From Pseudescherichia vulneris NBRC 102420 (GTDB taxonomy: Bacteria > Pseudomonadota > Gammaproteobacteria > Enterobacterales > Enterobacteriaceae), in the NCBI RefSeq assembly GCF_000759795.1, contig NZ_BBMZ01000020.1, positions 1 through 64,000 of the forward strand: DNA of 64,000 nucleotides. Direction: 5' to 3'. This document shows, piece by piece, positions 51,914-63,673 of the stretch (positions are counted from its first letter, which is position 1; every line of letters starts with the position of its first letter). The position numbers were made by a program, and so were the translations under genes. Under the pieces are notes generated by a model. It did not search any database, was not told the origin of the DNA, and saw nothing but the letters and a program-made list of their open reading frames with translations.

Positions 51914-52254
51914 ACGCGTCCTGACTCTAGTTTGAAGAAGAATTTTTACCGTTTACTGTTGAAAATACTACATTTTTTTCAACGTGAAATGGGGTGCGTA
52001 TAAAATGTGCATTTGGCATCTTTTACCCGCGCTGATCCCCCTATTTTGGCCCATCATAAAACGAATTGCTGCATAAAGCGTACATATTGCTGCGTATGAA
52101 CTCGCTATGCTGATGTTTTTACGTTTCTTTCGTTGCCTGAATAAAGAGAGCGCAGTAGATCCGCTGCCGCTTCGGCGCAAATTGAAGGTGAGTATAAGGG
52201 GATCCCGAAGAGGAGAATCCAGGTCGATCGGGCGATATTTGTCGAGGAATATAA
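51914..52254. other. Gap with no recognised gene (glmU promoter side)
   Basis: About 340 bp between the glmU start and the small-transcript terminator. It is AT-rich near glmU (51950-51985) and should hold the glmU promoter. I saw no clear NagC or other regulator box. An open frame on the plus strand crossing 52107-52448 is Arg/Ser-rich and runs through the terminator and the opposing small ORF, so I do not call it a gene. Confidence 0.5.
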
Positions 52255-52259
52255 AACAC

Positions 52260-52284
52260 AAAGGCCGCCCGGTAGGCAGCCCTT
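52260..52284 (-). terminator. Terminator of the putative small transcript
   Basis: On the minus strand AAGGGCTGCC-TACCG-GGCGGCCTTT, a stem of 10 bp with two G-U pairs and then TGTGTTTT. It lies about 60 bp after the stop of the 23-codon ORF. Confidence 0.75.
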
Positions 52285-52342
52285 GTTATGTTCTGTTTAT
52301 ACCGTCAGCGATCGTAGTTTTAATCGGCGGTATTTTTAGTCA

Positions 52343-52414
52343 TTACAGATTAAACGTACCAAAAGAAACGTTCATGTTATTGAAGAAAGCGATGATTTTG
52401 TTAATCAGTTTCAT
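52343..52414 (-). CDS. Putative 23-residue small protein
   Basis: A short ORF of 24 codons including stop, beginning MKLINKIIAFFNNM and ending TFNL. It could form an amphipathic, membrane-binding helix (Lys at positions 2 and 6 against Leu, Ile and Phe). It has its own apparent transcription unit: a good sigma-70 promoter (TTGATC-N17-TAGACT, 52466-52494), a perfect CRP site (52501-52516) and a terminator (52260-52284). The Shine-Dalgarno is weak (GGGAAA, about 6 nt from the ATG). I do not recognise a family. The overall arrangement is reminiscent of E. coli AzuCR (short CRP-controlled RNA encoding an MKL...FNN small protein), but homology is not shown. It could instead be a non-coding RNA. 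Confidence 0.45.
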   Translation of the reverse strand: MKLINKIIAFFNNMNVSFGTFNL

Positions 52415-52465
52415 GATGTTTTCCCGGTCGATGGATTCATTAGCGTGACTTACTTCACAAAAATA

Positions 52466-52516
52466 AGTCTACGCCGTGTTGATTAATCGATCAACATTTT
52501 TGTGATGAAAATCACA
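52466..52516 (-). promoter_or_regulatory. Promoter with CRP site and operator for the small transcript
   Basis: On the minus strand: -35 TTGATC (52489-52494), 17-bp spacer, -10 TAGACT (52466-52471). TGTGA-N6-TCACA (52501-52516) is a perfect CRP core. TGTTGAT-N6-ATCAACA (52477-52496) is an inverted repeat covering the -35 and spacer, likely a repressor site of unknown owner. The CRP centre is about 50 bp from the predicted start, not one of the standard distances. Confidence 0.7.
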
Positions 52517-52566
52517 AAAAAGATAAAACACCTTTTCAATAATCCTTAAAGCCAACGCGCAGGCAT

Positions 52567-52598
52567 AAAAAAAGCCAGCCTGGAGACCAGACTGGCTT
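52567..52598 (-). terminator. atp operon terminator
   Basis: On the minus strand AAGCCAG...CTGGCTT with an inner CTGG/CCAG stem, followed by seven or more U residues (TTTTTTTAT). It lies about 20 bp after the atpC stop. Confidence 0.92.
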
Positions 52599-52616
52599 CG
52601 TACGTTCAAGCCGGTG

Positions 52617-53036
52617 TTACATCGCTTTTTTGGTCAACTCGATAACGCGCAGTTTCGCAATAGCTTTGGCCAGCTCCGCAGACGCCTGAGCGTAATCCAC
52701 GTCGCCGTGCGAGCTCTTAATGTGCTCTTCTGCTTTACGCTTCGACTCCAGGGCTCGCGCTTCGTCGAGATCCTGGCCACGAATCGCGGTATCAGCCAGT
52801 ACGGTCACGGTGCCCGGCTGTACTTCAAGTACGCCACCAGACAGATAGATAAACTCTTCATGACCGTGCTGTTTCACGATGCGGATCATACCAGGCTTAA
52901 TGGCGGTGAGCAGCGGGGCGTGACCCGGGAAAATCCCCAGTTCACCTTCGCTACCCGTTACCTGGATTTTCTCGACCAGACCAGAGAACATCTGTTGCTC
53001 TGCGCTGACCACGTCCAGGTGGTAAGTCATTGCCAT
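52617..53036 (-). CDS. atpC: ATP synthase epsilon subunit
   Basis: A 139-residue F1 subunit. The N-terminal beta-sandwich ([19 protein letters not shown]) and C-terminal two-helix hairpin ([17 protein letters not shown]) are present. It couples rotation and inhibits ATP hydrolysis. It lies 20 bp after atpD, last gene of the operon. Confidence 0.98.
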   Translation of the reverse strand: MAMTYHLDVVSAEQQMFSGLVEKIQVTGSEGELGIFPGHAPLLTAIKPGMIRIVKQHGHEEFIYLSGGVLEVQPGTVTVLADTAIRGQDLDEARALESKRKAEEHIKSSHGDVDYAQASAELAKAIAKLRVIELTKKAM

Positions 53037-53056
53037 ATCACCCTCCGATTAAGGCG

Positions 53057-54460
<1,404 letters not shown>

Positions 54461-54470
54461 CTAAACCTGG

Positions 54471-55334
54471 TTAAACCGCAGACGCGCCACCGACGATTTC
54501 GGTGAGTTCCTGAGTTATGCTGGCCTGACGAGCTTTGTTGTAAACCAACTGCAACTCTTTAATCAGGCTACCGCCGTTATCGGTTGCGGCTTTCATCGCC
54601 ACCATACGCGCGGCCTGCTCGCTGGCCAGGTTTTCTACAACACCCTGATACACCTGCGACTCGACGTAACGACGCAGCAGGGTATCCAGCAGCGCTTTCG
54701 GATCGGGCTCGTACAGGTAATCCCATGCTTTATGTTTCAGATCGTCATCCTCTGATGCCGGCAGCGGCAGCAGCTGGGTGATAGTCGGAGACTGGGACAT
54801 GGTGTTGATAAATTTGTTGCTGACGATGTAAAGCTTGTCCAGACGACCTTCGTCGTAGGCCTGCAACATCACTTTTACCGGGCCGATCAGTTCGGACAGG
54901 GAGGGGTTATCCCCCATGCCGGTTACCTGAGCGACAACGTTGCCGCCTACGGAGTTGAAGAACGAGACGCCCTTCGAGCCGATCATCGCGAGTTCGCTCT
55001 GAACGCCCTTGTCGGACCACGCTTTCATATCCGCCAGCAGTTTTTTGAACAGGTTAATGTTCAAGCCACCGCACAGACCACGGTCGGTAGACACCACCAG
55101 GTAGCCCACGCGCTTAACGTCGCGTTCTTCCAGGTAAGGGTGCTTATATTCCAGATTACCGTGAGCAAGGTGACCAATCACTTTGCGCATGGTGTCTGCA
55201 TAAGGACGGCTGGCTGCCATTCTGTCCTGCGATTTACGCATTTTGGAAGCGGCGACCATCTCCATCGCTTTAGTGATCTTCTGCGTGTTCTGGACGCTTG
55301 CGATCTTACTACGTATCTCTTTTGCGCCGGCCAT
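54471..55334 (-). CDS. atpG: ATP synthase gamma subunit
   Basis: A 287-residue rotor shaft. N-terminal helix [20 protein letters not shown] and the C-terminal helix IDNGG-region ...[21 protein letters not shown] form the coiled-coil inside the F1 head. The full family length and sequence match E. coli. It lies 50 bp after atpA. Confidence 0.98.
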   Translation of the reverse strand: MAGAKEIRSKIASVQNTQKITKAMEMVAASKMRKSQDRMAASRPYADTMRKVIGHLAHGNLEYKHPYLEERDVKRVGYLVVSTDRGLCGGLNINLFKKLLADMKAWSDKGVQSELAMIGSKGVSFFNSVGGNVVAQVTGMGDNPSLSELIGPVKVMLQAYDEGRLDKLYIVSNKFINTMSQSPTITQLLPLPASEDDDLKHKAWDYLYEPDPKALLDTLLRRYVESQVYQGVVENLASEQAARMVAMKAATDNGGSLIKELQLVYNKARQASITQELTEIVGGASAV

Positions 55335-55384
55335 GAGCTTCTCCTCAATGCCTTGCGGTCTGCCCTAGGACAGACCGCCAGACG

Positions 55385-56926
55385 TTACCAGGACTGGGTT
55401 GCTTTGAAGGAATCGAGGATGCCTTTCAGCTTGCCTTCGATTTCGTCGTTATAGCCACCGGACTGGTTGATCTCTTGCATCAGCGGAGCGTGGTCACGGT
55501 CAACGTAAGCCAGCAGAGCGGCTTCGAAGCTACCGATTTTCGCCAGTTCCACATCTTCGAGGTAACCGCGTTCAGCCGCGAACAGCACCAGACCCTGCTG
55601 CGCAACAGACATTGGAGCGTACTGTTTCTGCTTCAGCAGTTCGGTCACTTTCTGACCGTGGCTCAGCTGTTTACGGGTTGCTTCATCCAGATCGGATGCG
55701 AACTGGGAGAACGCAGCCAGTTCACGATACTGTGCCAGTGCGGTACGGATACCACCGGACAGTTTCTTGATGATCTTGGTCTGAGCAGCACCACCCACAC
55801 GGGATACGGAGATACCCGGGTTAACCGCCGGACGAATACCGGAGTTAAACAGGTTGGTTTCCAGGAAGATCTGACCGTCGGTAATCGAGATTACGTTGGT
55901 CGGAACGAACGCAGAAACGTCACCCGCCTGGGTTTCGATGATCGGCAGCGCGGTCAGGGAGCCGGTTTTACCTTTTACTTCACCTTTGGTGAAGTTCTCA
56001 ACGTACTCAGCGTTTACGCGGGATGCGCGCTCCAGCAGACGGGAGTGGAGGTAGAACACGTCGCCCGGGAATGCTTCACGTCCTGGCGGACGACGCAGCA
56101 GCAGGGAGACCTGACGGTAAGCAACGGCCTGTTTGGACAGGTCATCGTACACGATCAGTGCATCTTCACCGCGGTCACGGAAGTATTCGCCCATGGCGCA
56201 GCCAGCATACGGTGACAGGTACTGCAGCGCAGCGGATTCAGACGCGGTAGCCACCACAACGATAGTGTTGGAGAGAGCACCGTGCTCTTCCAGCTTACGC
56301 ACTACGTTAGCGATGGTGGACGCTTTCTGGCCGATAGCCACGTACACACACTTGATGCCGGAGTCACGCTGGTTGATGATCGCATCGATTGCCATCGCGG
56401 TTTTACCGGTCTGACGGTCGCCGATGATCAGCTCACGCTGGCCACGGCCGATTGGGATCATGGCATCAACGGACTTATAACCGGTCTGAACCGGCTGGTC
56501 GACGGACTGACGTTCGATTACGCCCGGTGCGATAACTTCGATAGGCGAGAAGCCATCGTGTTCTACCGGACCTTTACCGTCGATTGGCGCACCCAGGGTG
56601 TTTACCACGCGGCCCAGCAGGCCACGGCCGACCGGCACTTCCAGAATACGGCCGGTACACTTAACCTTTGTGCCTTCGGCGAGGTCAGCATACGGACCCA
56701 TAACTACGGCACCGACGGAGTCGCGCTCCAGGTTCAGTGCGATAGCGTAACGGTTACCCGGCAGGGAGATCATCTCACCCTGCATACAGTCAGCAAGACC
56801 GTGGATACGGATAACACCGTCACTTACAGAAACAATAGTACCTTCATTGTGAGCTTCACTCACAACATTGAACTGAGCAATGCGCTGCTTGATCAGTTCG
56901 CTGATTTCGGTGGAATTCAGTTGCAT
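55385..56926 (-). CDS. atpA: ATP synthase alpha subunit
   Basis: A 513-residue non-catalytic nucleotide-binding subunit. Walker A is [11 protein letters not shown] and the arginine finger region is [12 protein letters not shown]. It forms the F1 hexamer with beta. It lies 12 bp after atpH. Length is identical to E. coli AtpA. Confidence 0.99.
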   Translation of the reverse strand: MQLNSTEISELIKQRIAQFNVVSEAHNEGTIVSVSDGVIRIHGLADCMQGEMISLPGNRYAIALNLERDSVGAVVMGPYADLAEGTKVKCTGRILEVPVGRGLLGRVVNTLGAPIDGKGPVEHDGFSPIEVIAPGVIERQSVDQPVQTGYKSVDAMIPIGRGQRELIIGDRQTGKTAMAIDAIINQRDSGIKCVYVAIGQKASTIANVVRKLEEHGALSNTIVVVATASESAALQYLSPYAGCAMGEYFRDRGEDALIVYDDLSKQAVAYRQVSLLLRRPPGREAFPGDVFYLHSRLLERASRVNAEYVENFTKGEVKGKTGSLTALPIIETQAGDVSAFVPTNVISITDGQIFLETNLFNSGIRPAVNPGISVSRVGGAAQTKIIKKLSGGIRTALAQYRELAAFSQFASDLDEATRKQLSHGQKVTELLKQKQYAPMSVAQQGLVLFAAERGYLEDVELAKIGSFEAALLAYVDRDHAPLMQEINQSGGYNDEIEGKLKGILDSFKATQSW

Positions 56927-56938
56927 GCTCCAGTCCCC

Positions 56939-57472
56939 TTAAGACTGCAAGACGTCTGCGAGGCGTTCAAGACGGCCGCGTACGCTGCCATCAATGACCA
57001 TATCACCCGCACGGATGATAACGCCTGCCATCACAGACTTATCGATTTTGCAATTCAGCTTCACTTTGCGTGACAGACGTTTTTCCATCGCGACGCTGAT
57101 TTTCGAAAGCTGTTCTTCACTCAGTGCGGTTGCCGAGGTGACTTCAACCTCAGCGGTAGCCTCGCTGGCTGCACGCAATTGAATAAACTGCTCAAGAACA
57201 TCAGGGAGCGCATTTAGACGACCGTTCTCTGCCATCACCTTAATCAGGTTCTGGCCGTTGGCGTCCAGTTGCTCTCCACATACTGCGATAAACGACTTAG
57301 CGAGCGCTTCCGGTGCTATCGCACCGGAGAGAAGCTCTGCCATTTGTTCGTTTTTTGTCACCTCGGCGGCAAACGCCAGCATATCCTGCCAGCGCTCTAC
57401 ACTCTGGTGTTCGACGGCAAAGTCAAAAGCTGCTTTGGCGTAGGGGCGAGCTACCGTAACAAATTCAGACAT
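56939..57472 (-). CDS. atpH: ATP synthase delta subunit
   Basis: A 177-residue stator protein, starting [19 protein letters not shown], that joins the top of F1 to the b-subunit stalk. The C-terminal signature [20 protein letters not shown] is present. It lies 14 bp after atpF. Confidence 0.98.
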   Translation of the reverse strand: MSEFVTVARPYAKAAFDFAVEHQSVERWQDMLAFAAEVTKNEQMAELLSGAIAPEALAKSFIAVCGEQLDANGQNLIKVMAENGRLNALPDVLEQFIQLRAASEATAEVEVTSATALSEEQLSKISVAMEKRLSRKVKLNCKIDKSVMAGVIIRAGDMVIDGSVRGRLERLADVLQS

Positions 57473-57486
57473 CAGCCCCTCCCTCC

Positions 57487-57957
57487 TTACAGTTCAGCGA
57501 CAAGTTTGTCCACGATGTCGCTGTTAGCAGCTTCATCCACGGAACGTTCGATGATCTTCTCGGCGCCAGCAACAGCCAGGACCGCAACCTGCTTACGCAG
57601 CTCTTCGCGAGCGCGCTTACGTTCGGCATCAATTTCTGCCTGCGCCTGCGCCACGATTTTAGTACGTTCCTGCTCTGCTTCGGTTTTGGCTTCGTCCAGG
57701 ATCTGGGCACGGCGTTTGTTCGCCTGCTCAATGATTACCTGGGCTTCCGCTTTCGCCTTTTTCAGCTGGTCGGTCGCGTTGGCCTGTGCAAGGTCCAGAT
57801 CCTTTTTAGCTCGTTCAGCAGAAGCAAGACCGTCAGCAATCTCTTTTTGACGTTTTTCGATGGCAGCAATCAACGGCGGCCATACATACTTCATGCAGAA
57901 CAGAACGAAAAGGACAAACGCGATGGCCTGGCCGAGGATTGTTGCGTTAAGATTCAC
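57487..57957 (-). CDS. atpF: ATP synthase b subunit
   Basis: A 156-residue stator stalk. One N-terminal membrane helix (about 5-25, [20 protein letters not shown]) is followed by a long charged coiled coil ([20 protein letters not shown]), dimeric in the complex. It lies 62 bp after atpE. Confidence 0.98.
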   Translation of the reverse strand: MNLNATILGQAIAFVLFVLFCMKYVWPPLIAAIEKRQKEIADGLASAERAKKDLDLAQANATDQLKKAKAEAQVIIEQANKRRAQILDEAKTEAEQERTKIVAQAQAEIDAERKRAREELRKQVAVLAVAGAEKIIERSVDEAANSDIVDKLVAEL

Positions 57958-58008
57958 AGCACAATGCCTCTTATCTAGTTAACGTTCTGATATTGCCCGT
58001 AAAAATCA

Positions 58009-58290
<282 letters not shown>

Positions 58291-58309
58291 AGTAGTGTTG
58301 GTAAAAAAA

Positions 58310-59517
<1,208 letters not shown>

Positions 59518-60131
59518 CACGTTTTTACTCCTGCTCACTTCGAGGTATGTCGCGTGTCGTATAAAACGTTCTTTACGGCTCAGAGTCAAGCATCAAAAAG
59601 CGAGCAAATTATACGGTGCGGCCCCGTGATTTCAAACAATAAGTAGCAAAAAGGTGAATAAATGTTTAAATAAATTTCCCGAGGGCTATTTTTTCACTTT
59701 CTGACAAACTGTGAGCGCTAGTGCAAATTTGCTCATTGCGCGCCAACACTGATGTTAAAGCGTGCATCAGATCACAATTTGAACATTTGCGGTCGAGAGA
59801 TATTATTCGTGATAAGAAATTAAGTTGCCTCATCTTTTTGATATTTTTGGCGAATCTTGGCCACTCTTTCTAAAACAGCGCGATATACAATAAAAACCTT
59901 TTATTGACATTCTTAATAAATATTTAACATCTCTGTAAAATTAGTTGGGCTGATTTTTAGCAGCCTGATACTTTCCCTGTTGACTATTTTCACGGTTAAT
60001 CAAAATAGAAGGTTAACGGCTGGAAAAGTCACAGTAAAATTAAGGTTAAATAGCAAAAAATCTTCCGCTGCGTTGTTTCGCTTTTTTTAACAGATTTTCT
60101 ACAGCGGAAAATTACCATTTTTTGATAAAAA
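59518..60131. other. Long AT-rich gap between atpI and rsmG
   Basis: 614 bp with no gene. It should contain the atp operon promoter and the rsmG terminator. It is strongly AT-rich from about 59650 to 60060, with runs of T and A, and GATCACAATTTGAACATTTG near 59768-59788 could be a partial CRP or IHF-like region. Nothing more specific could be assigned. Confidence 0.6.
60063..60109 (-). terminator. Probable rsmG (mnmG-rsmG) terminator
   Basis: TTCCGCTG (60063-60070) and CAGCGGAA (60102-60109) form an 8-bp stem with a long loop. On the minus strand it is followed by GATTTTTTGC, a short U-run. It lies about 20 bp after the rsmG stop. Confidence 0.6.
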
Positions 60132-60755
60132 TTAAAGCGGGTTTGCCTTAACGATCACCAAATGACGTTCCCCTTCCAGCTGCGGAACGCGCAGTTTTAC
60201 CACCGACTCCACGCTGAACCCAGACGGCAGCTGAGCAATCTCATCGTCAGGCAGCTGGCCCTTCAACGCATAAAAACGCCCCTCCCCTGCCGGCAGGTGA
60301 TGACACCAGCTGACCATATCATTGAGCGAGGCAAAGGCGCGGCTGATGACGCCATCAAACGGCGGCTCGGCCGGGAACGCCTCTACGCGGCTCTGCACAG
60401 GCGCGATGTTGTCAATCTTCAGCTCGTGCTGTACCTGGCGCAGAAAGCGAATACGCTTGCCGAGGCTGTCCAGCAGCGTGAAGTGCGCCTTGGGCAGAAC
60501 GATGGCCAGCGGCACGCCAGGCAGGCCAGGACCCGTTCCTACGTCGATAAAGCGCGTTCCCGTCAGGTGAGGCGCAACCACCACGCTGTCCAGAATGTGG
60601 CGAATCAGCATCTCGTTCGGATCGCGTACCGAGGTGAGGTTATACGCCTTGTTCCATTTGTGGAGCATATCGACATAGGCCACCAGTTGCTGTTTCTGGT
60701 GATCGGTGAGCGAAATGCCTGCGTCGTTGAGCAGACGAGAGAGTTTGTTAAGCAC
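60132..60755 (-). CDS. rsmG: 16S rRNA (guanine527-N7)-methyltransferase RsmG
   Basis: A 207-residue Rossmann methyltransferase. The SAM-binding loop is [17 protein letters not shown] and [12 protein letters not shown] lies further on. It methylates G527 of 16S rRNA; loss gives low-level streptomycin resistance. It matches E. coli RsmG (GidB). It lies 116 bp after mnmG, with REP elements between. Confidence 0.97.
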   Translation of the reverse strand: MLNKLSRLLNDAGISLTDHQKQQLVAYVDMLHKWNKAYNLTSVRDPNEMLIRHILDSVVVAPHLTGTRFIDVGTGPGLPGVPLAIVLPKAHFTLLDSLGKRIRFLRQVQHELKIDNIAPVQSRVEAFPAEPPFDGVISRAFASLNDMVSWCHHLPAGEGRFYALKGQLPDDEIAQLPSGFSVESVVKLRVPQLEGERHLVIVKANPL

Positions 60756-60779
60756 GGTGATACCTGTCTTTGATGATTT

Positions 60780-60857
60780 GCCCAGCGGCGCTTACGTTTG
60801 CCGGGCCTACAAATGCTATGGGTTCGGTAGGCCCGGTAAGCGCAGCGCCACCGGGCG
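60780..60857. repeat. REP pair (BIME) between mnmG and rsmG
   Basis: GCCCAGCGGCGCTTACG...CCGGGCCTAC and GTAGGCCCGGTAAGCG...CACCGGGCG, two inverted REP copies separated by about 18 bp inside the mnmG-rsmG transcript. Confidence 0.88.
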
Positions 60858-60871
60858 TTAGCCATGATAAA

Positions 60872-62761
60872 TCAGGCGCTGCGGCGCAGCATACCCTGTT
60901 TTTTCAGCCAGACCAGCAGAATGGAGATGGCCGCAGGGGTAATGCCAGAGATGCGCGACGCCTGACCAATAGACGACGGTTTGTGATCGTTAAGCTTGGC
61001 GATCACTTCGTTGGAGAGGCCGCTCACCTGACGGTAGTCCAGGGTCGCTGGCAGGATAGCGCTTTCGTTACGCAGCTGCTTTTCAATCTCATCCTGCTGG
61101 CGGGCGATGTAGCCTTCGTATTTAACCTGGATCTCTACCTGCTCAGCGGCCTGCGGATCGTCAAGGCCAGGCGCAAACGGCGAGAGGTTCACCATGCCGC
61201 TGTAGGTCATTTCCGGACGGCGCAGCAGATCCTCACCGTTAGCCTCACGTGACAGCGGTGCGCTGAGGATAGCGTTCACTTCGTCAACCTGCTCAGAGTG
61301 CGGGTGCACCCAAATATCCTTCAGGCGCTGACGCTCACGTTCGATACGCTCCAGCTTCTCGTTAAAGCGTGCCCAGCGCTGGTCGTCTACCAGGCCCAGT
61401 TCGCGGCCAGCGGCAGTCAGACGCAGGTCGGCGTTATCTTCACGCAGCATCAGACGGTATTCCGCGCGGGAGGTAAACATGCGGTACGGCTCTTTGGTGC
61501 CAAGGGTACAGAGATCGTCCACCAGCACGCCCAGGTAAGCCTGATCGCGGCGCGGTGCCCAACCCTCTTTCTCGGCAGAGAAACGAGCGGCGTTAAGACC
61601 CGCCAGCAGGCCCTGCGCTGCGGCCTCTTCGTAGCCGGTGGTGCCGTTGATCTGTCCGGCAAAGAACAGGCCCTGGATAAATTTGCTCTCCAGGGTCGGC
61701 TTCAGGTCACGCGGATCGAAGAAGTCATACTCGATGGCATAGCCCGGACGCACAATCTTCGCGTTCTCCATCCCCTGCATGGAACGGACGATCTGCATCT
61801 GTACGTCGAACGGCAGGCTGGTAGAGATGCCGTTCGGATAAATTTCGTTTGAGGTCAGCCCTTCCGGTTCGAGGAAGATCTGGTGCTGGTTACGATCGGC
61901 AAAGCGCATCACCTTGTCTTCGATCGACGGGCAGTAGCGTGGGCCGATCCCTTCGATCACTCCGGCGTACATCGGGCTGCGATCGAGGTTATGACGGATC
62001 ACGTCATGGGTTTTCTCGTTGGTGTAGGTGATGTAGCACGGCACCTGACGCGGATGCTGGTCAACGTTACCCATGAACGAGAAGACCGGCAGCGGGTTAT
62101 CGCCATGCTGCTGGGCCAGAACGCTGAAGTCGATGGTACGGGCGTCAATACGCGGCGGCGTGCCGGTTTTCAGACGGTTTACGCGCAGCGGCAGTTCACG
62201 CAGGCGGCGTGAAAGCGAAATGGACGGCGGATCGCCCGCTCGGCCACCGCTGTAGTTATCCAGCCCGATATGAATTTTGCCGTCGAGGAAGGTACCCACC
62301 GTCAGTACCACCGACTTCGCACGGAATTTGAGACCCATCTGGGTCACTGCACCGACAACACGATCGTTTTCGACGATCAGATCCTCAACTGCCTGCTGGA
62401 AGATCATCAGGTTCGGCTGGTTCTCCAGCGCAGTACGTACCGCCTGGCGATAGAGCACACGATCCGCCTGAGCACGGGTCGCCCGTACGGCGGGGCCTTT
62501 GCTCGCGTTTAGTATCCTAAACTGAATGCCGGCATGGTCAATCGCGGTGCCCATCAGCCCGCCCAGCGCGTCCACTTCTTTTACCAGGTGTCCTTTCCCA
62601 ATACCGCCAATAGCCGGGTTGCAGGACATCTGTCCTAGCGTATCGATATTGTGTGTCAGAAGGAGGGTCTGCTGACCCATACGTGCAGCGGCCATTGCAG
62701 CCTCGGTACCTGCATGACCCCCGCCAATGATGATGACGTCAAAAGGATCCTGATAAAACAT
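60872..62761 (-). CDS. mnmG: tRNA uridine 5-carboxymethylaminomethyl modification enzyme MnmG
   Basis: A 629-residue FAD/NADH protein. The dinucleotide-binding loop is [15 protein letters not shown] and the conserved catalytic cysteine is in [14 protein letters not shown]. Partner of MnmE (37944-39308). It modifies tRNA wobble uridines for Lys, Glu, Gln and others. It is the gene immediately left of oriC, as in E. coli; its transcription is thought to assist initiation. Confidence 0.98.
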   Translation of the reverse strand: MFYQDPFDVIIIGGGHAGTEAAMAAARMGQQTLLLTHNIDTLGQMSCNPAIGGIGKGHLVKEVDALGGLMGTAIDHAGIQFRILNASKGPAVRATRAQADRVLYRQAVRTALENQPNLMIFQQAVEDLIVENDRVVGAVTQMGLKFRAKSVVLTVGTFLDGKIHIGLDNYSGGRAGDPPSISLSRRLRELPLRVNRLKTGTPPRIDARTIDFSVLAQQHGDNPLPVFSFMGNVDQHPRQVPCYITYTNEKTHDVIRHNLDRSPMYAGVIEGIGPRYCPSIEDKVMRFADRNQHQIFLEPEGLTSNEIYPNGISTSLPFDVQMQIVRSMQGMENAKIVRPGYAIEYDFFDPRDLKPTLESKFIQGLFFAGQINGTTGYEEAAAQGLLAGLNAARFSAEKEGWAPRRDQAYLGVLVDDLCTLGTKEPYRMFTSRAEYRLMLREDNADLRLTAAGRELGLVDDQRWARFNEKLERIERERQRLKDIWVHPHSEQVDEVNAILSAPLSREANGEDLLRRPEMTYSGMVNLSPFAPGLDDPQAAEQVEIQVKYEGYIARQQDEIEKQLRNESAILPATLDYRQVSGLSNEVIAKLNDHKPSSIGQASRISGITPAAISILLVWLKKQGMLRRSA

Positions 62762-62928
62762 GGTGATTTGCCTCGCACAGAGCGGTTAGAAAGTGGATTG
62801 GGGTCCGGGCCGTGGATTCTACTCAACTTTAGCCCATCGAGAAAGTGCCGGGATCCTGACTATTAAAAGAAGATCTTTTTTATTTAAGATCTGTTTTATT
62901 ATGATCTCTTATTAGGATCGCCATCTCC

Positions 62929-62937
62929 TGTGGATAA
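62929..62937 (-). promoter_or_regulatory. oriC DnaA box R1
   Basis: TGTGGATAA, the reverse complement of the high-affinity consensus TTATCCACA, next to the AT-rich 13-mers. Confidence 0.92.
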
Positions 62938-63034
62938 GGTGGATCCTCTTATTAAGATCAACGTGTTATTGAGGATCGTTTGCTGTGAAAGATCGGTGAT
63001 CCCACACCGTATAAGCTGGGATCAAAAAGGCGGG

Positions 63035-63043
63035 TTATACACA
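63035..63043 (+). promoter_or_regulatory. oriC DnaA box R2
   Basis: TTATACACA, the R2 sequence also recalled for E. coli oriC. Confidence 0.9.
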
Positions 63044-63108
63044 GGCGAAACTTTAAACAAACCTTATACAGTGGATAACTACCGGTTGATCAACGCTTTT
63101 AACCAGAG

Positions 63109-63117
63109 TTACCCACA
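63109..63117 (+). promoter_or_regulatory. oriC DnaA box R4 (one mismatch)
   Basis: TTACCCACA at the right edge, where E. coli has TTATCCACA. Position 4 is C instead of T, which is expected to weaken binding at what is normally a strong site. Confidence 0.85.
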
Positions 63118-63133
63118 GCTGATCGCACGATCT

Positions 63134-63583
63134 TTACACTTCTTTCAGTAAATTGATCCACGATCCCAGCCAAATTTCGGCCGGATCCTCCGGAATCTCA
63201 TGTTCGAGGACGTTGATCCTTAGCGTCTCGCCGATCTGTTTTGCCTGGCAGCCTTTCAATACCTCTTCCATCTTCTCAATAGCACCACAGAAGGTATCGT
63301 ACTCACGGCTACCGAGACCCACTGCACCAAAGCGAACCTGGGAGAGATCCGGCTGCTGCTCCTGCAGCTCTTCATATAAAGGCAGGATGTTGTCAGGCAG
63401 ATCCCCCGCGCCATGGGTAGAGGAGATCAGCAGCCATACGCCATCGGTGGGAAGATCCTCAAGCAGAGGACCATGCAGCGTGCGGGTAGAGAAGCCTGCA
63501 TCTTCCAGCTTCTCAGCCAGATGTTCTGCAACGTATTCCGCGCCGCCCAGCGTGCTACCGCTGATGAGAGTAATGTCTGCCAT
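63134..63583 (-). CDS. mioC: Flavodoxin-like FMN protein MioC
   Basis: A 149-residue flavodoxin. The FMN-phosphate loop is ISGSTLGGAEYVAEHL, and STHGAGDLPDN and GSREYDTFCGA are FMN contacts. It is linked to biotin synthase activity in vitro. It is transcribed towards oriC, as in E. coli. The C-terminus is two residues longer than E. coli MioC (LLKEV) and runs up to the origin. ATG 63583 equals the E. coli start; the frame before it is not conserved. Confidence 0.96.
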   Translation of the reverse strand: MADITLISGSTLGGAEYVAEHLAEKLEDAGFSTRTLHGPLLEDLPTDGVWLLISSTHGAGDLPDNILPLYEELQEQQPDLSQVRFGAVGLGSREYDTFCGAIEKMEEVLKGCQAKQIGETLRINVLEHEIPEDPAEIWLGSWINLLKEV

Positions 63584-63643
63584 GATGATCCGCTCCAATG
63601 AATAAGAGCGGTATTGTACGCTGTGAATCAGCTGGGATCTACC

Positions 63644-63652
63644 TGTGGAAAA
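63644..63652 (-). promoter_or_regulatory. DnaA box in the mioC promoter
   Basis: TGTGGAAAA, reverse complement TTTTCCACA, fits the relaxed DnaA-box consensus TTWTNCACA. It lies 61 bp upstream of mioC, where E. coli DnaA represses mioC transcription. Confidence 0.75.
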
Positions 63653-63673
63653 TGTGGTGATTATTTTTTCAGG

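Larger units (their letters stand above)
62851..63133. other. oriC: Chromosomal replication origin oriC
   Basis: The region between mnmG and mioC holds some 14 or more GATC sites. Three AT-rich 13-mers of the unwinding element start GATCCTGACTATT, GATCTTTTTTATT and GATCTCTTATTAG (62852-62918). DnaA boxes follow in the E. coli order: R1 TGTGGATAA (62929-62937), R2 TTATACACA (63035-63043), R3 AGTGGATAA (63070-63078) and R4 TTACCCACA (63109-63117). An IHF-like stretch, AAGATCAACGTGTTATT, lies between R1 and R2. Overall layout matches E. coli oriC closely, but R4 deviates by one base from the consensus. Confidence 0.95.

Noticed and set aside
51914-52000. NagC site upstream of glmU
   Set aside because: A/T-rich stretches exist, but I could not align a convincing NagC consensus.
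52107-52448. 113-codon plus-strand ORF in the glmU-atpC gap
   Set aside because: It runs through the opposite-strand terminator, small ORF and part of the promoter, is Arg/Ser-rich at first, and lacks a ribosome-binding site.
62762-63133. A gene between mnmG and mioC (a 73-codon ORF)
   Set aside because: The segment is oriC; the short frames cross DnaA boxes and 13-mers.
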